DNA of 10,404 nt from DASQDT01 sp036380435. Lineage in GTDB: Bacteria; Acidobacteriota; Blastocatellia; Pyrinomonadales; Pyrinomonadaceae. Position numbers and translations under genes: made by a program. The notes below the pieces were generated by a model. It was not told where the DNA came from. It searched no databases and saw nothing but the letters and a program-made list of their open reading frames with translations. The stretch covers positions 1 to 10,404 of the forward strand of contig DASVES010000025.1 in NCBI GenBank assembly GCA_036380435.1, read 5' to 3'. The stretch's first letter is position 1; each line of letters opens with the position of its first letter. Shown here piece after piece: positions 5,121 to 10,404 of the stretch.

Positions 5121-5972
5121 ATGGGATACATCACGACGCGCGACAACACGAAGCTCTATGTCAAAGACTGGGGACGGGGCCGTCCCGTCATCCTTCTGCA
5201 CGGCTGGCCGCTCTCGGCGGATAGCTGGGACGATCAGGCCGTGGCAATCGCCGACGCCGGCTTTCGCGCCATTGCCTACGACCGGCGCGGCTTCGGTCGT
5301 TCGGAACAACCGTGGGAGGGTTATAACTACGATACTTTAACCGACGATCTCGCGGCCGTCGTCGAGGAGACGGGCGCAACTGACGTATCTCTCGTTGGCT
5401 TCTCGATGGGCGGCGGCGAGGTCGCCCGCTACATGTCGCGGCACGGCGGGAAGAACGTGGCTCAAGCCGTGCTCGTCTCGTCGGTTGTGCCGTACATGCT
5501 TCAGACCGCCGACAACCCCGACGGTGTTCCTCAGGCGACGTTCGATCAGATGACCGCGGGGATGAAGCAAGACCGGGCGCATTTCTTCGCGGGCTTCTTC
5601 AAAGATTTCTACGGCGTCGGACTGGTGTCGCAGCCGGTGAGCGACGAGCTGCTCGAAACGTCGCGCGGCGTGGCGATGCAGGCGAGCCTGAAGGCGACGC
5701 TCGATTGCGCCAAAGCTTTTGCGACGACGGATTTCCGGCCCGACCTGGCGTCTTTCTCTGTACCGACGCTAATCATCCATGGCGCCGACGATAAGACCGT
5801 GCCCATCGATGCCACCGGGCGCGCATCGGCGCGTGGCATCCCGCACGCCAAGCTCATCGAGTACGACGGCGCGCCGCACGGCCTGTTCGCCACGCACAAG
5901 GAGCGCCTGACGAGCGATCTGCTCGCGTTCCTTGGTCAGTCAGTGGGTAACGCGGCCCATGGTAGCCGTTAA
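5121..5972 (+). CDS. Alpha/beta hydrolase, non-haem chloroperoxidase/arylesterase type
   Basis: A cytoplasmic serine hydrolase of 283 residues. HGWPLS (28-33) is the oxyanion-hole segment; YDRRGFGRS (53-61) is the usual conserved turn; the nucleophile elbow is GFSMGGGE with S95; the acid is D224 in HGADDKTVP; the base is H253 in DGAPHGL. The GFSMGGGEVARY form and the complete Ser-Asp-His triad place it with cofactor-free haloperoxidases, which mostly act as esterases or perhydrolases. The true substrate is unknown. GGGGAG 5 nt before the ATG gives a strong ribosome site. The C-terminal tail (QSVGNAAHGSR) looks variable. It is followed after 39 nt by the alcohol dehydrogenase, so an operon is likely. 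Hydrolase plus zinc dehydrogenase pairs are commonly seen together, often with an SDR gene. Confidence 0.9.
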   Translation: MGYITTRDNTKLYVKDWGRGRPVILLHGWPLSADSWDDQAVAIADAGFRAIAYDRRGFGRSEQPWEGYNYDTLTDDLAAVVEETGATDVSLVGFSMGGGEVARYMSRHGGKNVAQAVLVSSVVPYMLQTADNPDGVPQATFDQMTAGMKQDRAHFFAGFFKDFYGVGLVSQPVSDELLETSRGVAMQASLKATLDCAKAFATTDFRPDLASFSVPTLIIHGADDKTVPIDATGRASARGIPHAKLIEYDGAPHGLFATHKERLTSDLLAFLGQSVGNAAHGSR

Positions 5973-6011
5973 AAGGGTAGGCAACAGTTCAGCACAAGAA
6001 AGAGGTAAATA

Positions 6012-7187
6012 ATGAAAGCGCTCTGCTGGTACGGTACAGGTGATGTACGGGTTGAGACCGTCCCTGATCCTAAAATACTAAATCCGCGTGACGCGATAGT
6101 GAAGATCACCTCGACCGCAATCTGCGGCTCCGACCTCCACCTCTTCGACGGCTTCATGCCGACGATGGAGGAGGGCGACATCCTCGGCCACGAGCCGATG
6201 GGCGTCGTCGCCGAGGTCGGGAAAGAGGTCAAAAATCTGAAGGTGGGCGACCGCGTGGTCGTCCCGTTTACGATTTCCTGCGGCGAATGTTTCTTCTGCC
6301 AGAAGGAGATGTACTCGCTCTGCGACAACTCGAACCCGAACGCGAAAATCGCGCGCGCGGCGATGGGTCATTCGCCGGCGGGGCTGTTCGGCTTCTCGCA
6401 TATGCTCGGCGGCTACGCGGGCGGACAGGCTGAATACCTGCGCGTGCCGTTCGCCGATGTCGGCCCGCTCAAGATCGAGAACGACTCGCTCACGGACGAG
6501 CAGGTCTTGTTTCTCTCCGACATTTTCCCGACCGGCTACATGGCGGCGGAGAACTGCGGCATCGAGAAAGGGGACACGGTCGCCGTGTGGGGTTGCGGCC
6601 CCGTCGGGCAGATGACCATTCAGAGCGCGTGGATGCTCGGAGCCGAGCGGGTGATTGCCATTGACAGGGTGCCGGAGCGGCTGGCGATGGCGGCGAAGCA
6701 CGGCAAAGCCGAGACCATCAACTTTCAGGACGAGAAAGTTTATGACCAGTTGATTGAGATGACCAAAGGGCGCGGGCCTGATCGCTGCGTCGATGCGGTC
6801 GGGGCCGAAGCCCACGCTACCGGCAGCATTGACTCTGTGCTCGACGCGGCGAAGACGGCCGTGTATCTCGGCACCGACCGCCCGCACGTCATCCGCGAGG
6901 CGATCATGTGTTGCCGCAAGGGCGGCACGGTCTCGATTCCCGGCGCTTACGTCGGGGTCATGGACAAGCTGCCGCTCGGCGCTCTGATGAATAAAGGGTT
7001 GACGATCAAGACGGGGCAGACGCACGTGCAGCATTACAATAAACCGCTGCTCGAAAAGATCGAGGCGGGGGAAATCGACCCCAGCTTCGTCATCACGCAC
7101 CGCGTCAAGCTCGACGATGCGCCGAAGGCTTACGCGACTTTCCGCGACAAGGAAGACGGCTGCATCAAGGTGGTATTGAAGCCATAA
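6012..7187 (+). CDS. Zinc-dependent alcohol dehydrogenase (MDR family, formaldehyde-dehydrogenase-like)
   Basis: A medium-chain dehydrogenase of 391 residues, normal for its group. The catalytic zinc site is C38 (ICGSDLH), H60-E61 (GHEPMGVV) and probably D170 (LSDIFPTGY). The structural zinc site is C90, C93, C96 and C104 in SCGECFFCQKEMYSLC. The Rossmann domain begins GCGPVGQ (194-200) and the second strand ends IAIDR (D218), which favours NAD+ over NADP+. The overall pattern resembles proteins often labelled glutathione-dependent formaldehyde dehydrogenase, but the substrate cannot be read from sequence. AGAGG 6 nt before the ATG is a fair ribosome site. It is downstream of the alpha/beta hydrolase in the same direction and ends 24 nt from the convergent ABC-F gene, leaving little room for a terminator. 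Confidence 0.93.
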   Translation: MKALCWYGTGDVRVETVPDPKILNPRDAIVKITSTAICGSDLHLFDGFMPTMEEGDILGHEPMGVVAEVGKEVKNLKVGDRVVVPFTISCGECFFCQKEMYSLCDNSNPNAKIARAAMGHSPAGLFGFSHMLGGYAGGQAEYLRVPFADVGPLKIENDSLTDEQVLFLSDIFPTGYMAAENCGIEKGDTVAVWGCGPVGQMTIQSAWMLGAERVIAIDRVPERLAMAAKHGKAETINFQDEKVYDQLIEMTKGRGPDRCVDAVGAEAHATGSIDSVLDAAKTAVYLGTDRPHVIREAIMCCRKGGTVSIPGAYVGVMDKLPLGALMNKGLTIKTGQTHVQHYNKPLLEKIEAGEIDPSFVITHRVKLDDAPKAYATFRDKEDGCIKVVLKP

Positions 7188-7211
7188 AACTCCGCAGCCG
7201 TCCGTGTCGGC

Positions 7212-9113
7212 TCACGCATGCTCTGCAAGTTCCGCCCAGCGGTCAAGGTCGCGGGCTAATTGCTCTGTCAACTCCTCACGCTCCTGATAGAGCTGATGCA
7301 CGAGGTCGGCGTTGCTTGAGTTCAAGGTCAATTCGGTTTCTATCTCGACCTCACGACGTTCGGCGGCCTGAATGCGTGCTTCCGTGGCCTCTAACTCTTT
7401 CCGCTCTTTGAATGAGAGTTTGCGATTGGCGGAAGGTGGAGCCACGCGCTGCCTAACCGGCGGCCGCACGGCTGTTGCTTCCACGGTAGGAGCGCCGTCG
7501 CGCTCCTGCTTTCGATGCGCTTCGAGAAACGCGGAGTAATTGCCGGGGTATTCTCGCAGTCGCCCTTCACCCTCGAAGCGGAAGATGTGCTCAACCGTGC
7601 GGTCGAGAAAATATCGGTCGTGGCTGACGACAACAAGGTTGCCGCCGAAGCCGTCCAGATAGTCTTCGAGCGTGACCAGAGTTTGAATGTCGAGATCGTT
7701 CGTCGGCTCATCCAGCAGCAGGACGTTGGGCGCGCCCATCAGCACGCGCAGAAGGTAAAGCCGCCGGCGCTCGCCGCCCGAAATTTTTCCTATAGGCGCA
7801 TACTGCATCGCGCCTGTGAACAGGAACTTTTCGAGCATCTGCCCGGCGGTGATAAATGTTCCGTCCGCGGTCTCGATCCGTTCGGCGACCGCGCGGATGT
7901 AATCTATCACCCGCTCCTGCTCGTCGAGGGCGCGGCTCTCCTGATCGTAGTAACCGAAGCGAACCGTCTGGCCCACTTCCACAAAGCCCGTGTCCGGTGC
8001 GACTCTACCGGCGATGATCTCAAGCAGCGTGGTCTTGCCCGCACCGTTCGGGCCGATGACGCCGATGCGCTCGCCGGGCTTGAGCGTGCGGCTAAAATCT
8101 TCAATCAACACCCGACCGCCATACGACTTCGTAATGTTGCTTAGCTCCAACACTTTCTTACCCAAACGCTTTGAGCCGACCGACATGTCGAGCACAGCTC
8201 TGGCCGCCTCTTTGGGTTGCGCGATCAGGCTCTCGGCGCGGTCTACACGGGCCTTCGATTTGCGCGTGCGCGCCTTCGCGCCCCGCCGCAGCCACGCCAG
8301 CTCGCGGCGGATCAACATCTCGCGTTTCTGCCCCTCGGCGGCTCGCGCACTCTCCTGCTCCTCTTTCTTTTCAAGGTAGTAGGCGTAATTCCCGTCGAAC
8401 GCCTGCACCGCACTTCGATCAATTTCGAGCATTCGCGTGGCCACACGGTCGAGGAAATAACGGTCGTGTGTGACTAAGAGGAGCGCGCCCGTGTAGCGTT
8501 CGAGATAACCTTCGAGCCAGGAGATCGTCTCGGCGTCGAGGTGGTTGGTCGGCTCGTCGAGGATGAGGAGACTCGGACGTTCGATCAGTGCATGCGCGAG
8601 CGCGACGCGCTTTCGCTGTCCGCCGGAGAGCGCGCCCATTCTGGCGTTGGTATCGGTGATGCCCAGCTTGCTCAGAACCATCCGCGCGTTTGTCTCCATT
8701 TCCCACGCGCCCGACGCCTCCAAACGGTGCGCCAGTTCCGACACGCGATTGAGCGCGCGTTGTTCATCCCCGCTTTTAGTCGAAAGCTCGCGGCAAGCGC
8801 GCTCGTAGTCGAGCAGCAGTTTCATCTTGGCATCGCTTGCGGCGAAGACGGCGTCCAGCACAGTCTCGTCCGCAACGTAAGGCGGATTCTGAGGCAGATA
8901 TCCGATGGAAACGCCCTCGGCGAGAGTGATGCGTCCGGCGTCCGGCCTTTCTTCACCGGCGATGAGGCGGAGAAAAGTTGTCTTGCCTGAGCCATTGACA
9001 CCGACGACGCCAACGCGGTCGTCGTCATTCAAGCCGAGACTGACGTTCTCGAAAAGAGGCCGTAGGCCATAGTCTTTGCTGACTGCTTCGACGGATAGAA
9101 TATGCATTGTCAT
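7212..9113 (-). CDS. uup: ABC-F family ATPase, Uup-like
   Basis: A soluble twin ABC ATPase of 633 residues with no membrane segments. The first domain has Walker A GVNGSGKT (38-45), signature LSGGQ (162-166), Walker B LLILDEPTNHLD (182-193) and switch THDR (215-218). A charged helical linker spans about 240-320 (LRRGAKARTRKSKARV). The second domain has GPNGAGKT (354-361), ISGGE (444-448), VLLLDEPTNDLD (464-475) and SHDR (497-500). The C-terminal ~65 residues (KLSFKERKELEATEARI onward) form the coiled-coil seen in Uup. ABC-F proteins act at the ribosome; Uup is also linked to DNA structure binding and transposon excision in E. coli. Both ATPase sites look intact. Starts at 9113 or 9107 are both possible; neither has a clear ribosome site. 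It could instead be another ABC-F type, but the tail favours Uup. Confidence 0.9.
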   Translation of the reverse strand: MTMHILSVEAVSKDYGLRPLFENVSLGLNDDDRVGVVGVNGSGKTTFLRLIAGEERPDAGRITLAEGVSIGYLPQNPPYVADETVLDAVFAASDAKMKLLLDYERACRELSTKSGDEQRALNRVSELAHRLEASGAWEMETNARMVLSKLGITDTNARMGALSGGQRKRVALAHALIERPSLLILDEPTNHLDAETISWLEGYLERYTGALLLVTHDRYFLDRVATRMLEIDRSAVQAFDGNYAYYLEKKEEQESARAAEGQKREMLIRRELAWLRRGAKARTRKSKARVDRAESLIAQPKEAARAVLDMSVGSKRLGKKVLELSNITKSYGGRVLIEDFSRTLKPGERIGVIGPNGAGKTTLLEIIAGRVAPDTGFVEVGQTVRFGYYDQESRALDEQERVIDYIRAVAERIETADGTFITAGQMLEKFLFTGAMQYAPIGKISGGERRRLYLLRVLMGAPNVLLLDEPTNDLDIQTLVTLEDYLDGFGGNLVVVSHDRYFLDRTVEHIFRFEGEGRLREYPGNYSAFLEAHRKQERDGAPTVEATAVRPPVRQRVAPPSANRKLSFKERKELEATEARIQAAERREVEIETELTLNSSNADLVHQLYQEREELTEQLARDLDRWAELAEHA

Positions 9114-9195
9114 AAAAAGGGCGAGCCGTCGTCGCGGATCACAAGCGACGCCGGGTTCGATAGTCCAATCTTAATTTCGCCATGAAGCTTACTAC

Positions 9196-9221
9196 GAAAA
9201 AGCCCCCGACTTGGAGGCTTT
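9196..9221 (-). terminator. Rho-independent terminator, minus strand
   Basis: Read on the minus strand, AAAGCCTCC pairs with GGGGGCTTT (eight pairs, one internal C-A mismatch) around a 5-nt AAGTC loop, and the stem runs into TTTTT. It lies about 105 nt past the SNF2 stop and about 85 nt before the ABC-F start, so it would end SNF2 transcription and give the ABC-F gene its own promoter. On the plus strand only three T residues follow, so it is oriented. Confidence 0.65.
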
Positions 9222-9327
9222 CGACTACTGAACGGTATCCAAGTTGAGCGTTTGTCAGAACGCAAACTCGGCCCTATAAATGAAGCCAAAAGGCGGACAC
9301 GCTAATCCACGCGGTAATAATAGAGGG

Positions 9328-10404
<1,077 letters not shown>

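Noticed and set aside
6078..7100. Long open frame (340 codons) antisense to the alcohol dehydrogenase
   Set aside because: It lies wholly opposite a gene with complete zinc and NAD motifs; its translation is Arg/His/Asp-rich with no recognisable domain, a usual artefact of high-GC codon bias.
9150..9166. GGGTTCGATAGTCC resembling a tRNA T-arm
   Set aside because: The flanking bases do not form a 5-bp T stem, and no anticodon arm or acceptor stem can be drawn.

Overview
The window is GC-rich, compact bacterial DNA carrying ten recognisable protein genes (one cut by the right edge), one small conserved protein of unknown function and one gene remnant. No rRNA, tRNA, CRISPR array or insertion sequence was seen. 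Gene content (ArsS-type arsenosugar genes, an SNF2 ATPase, an Uup-like ABC-F protein) and heptameric intergenic repeats would suit a soil or freshwater bacterium such as an Acidobacteriota (Blastocatellia-like) or a similar lineage. That placement is a guess from style, not a phylogenetic result.

Left region (1-436): a VOC/glyoxalase-fold gene at about 49% GC, visibly less GC-rich than everything to its right.

Arsenosugar-type region (about 478-3809): a TIGR04283-type glycosyltransferase (+) runs convergently into, and overlaps by 21 nt, a TIGR04282-type nucleotidyl/glycosyltransferase (-). Divergent from the latter, across a 28-bp inverted repeat built of GGATGAR heptamers, lies a tight three-gene operon (+): an AhpD-like CxxC protein, the radical SAM enzyme ArsS (TGATG overlap), and a small protein with a CNLC motif (1-nt gap). 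This fits the arsenosugar biosynthesis neighbourhood known from genomes with arsS. The arsenite methyltransferase arsM, which would supply the dimethylarsenic substrate, is not in the window.

Middle (3877-5096): a probable lipoprotein MsrA on the minus strand with a single catalytic cysteine, then a gene-poor stretch with a candidate msrA promoter, small heptamer repeats and a perfect 8-bp hairpin/palindrome. The palindrome precedes the first ~50 codons of a short-chain dehydrogenase, the rest of which is gone.

Right region (5121-10404): an alpha/beta hydrolase of the non-haem haloperoxidase/esterase type and a zinc-dependent alcohol dehydrogenase form a probable operon (+). An Uup-type ABC-F ATPase (-) converges on it. 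Upstream of that gene, a minus-strand Rho-independent terminator separates it from the C-terminal part of an SNF2/Rad54-family helicase (-) that runs off the right end.
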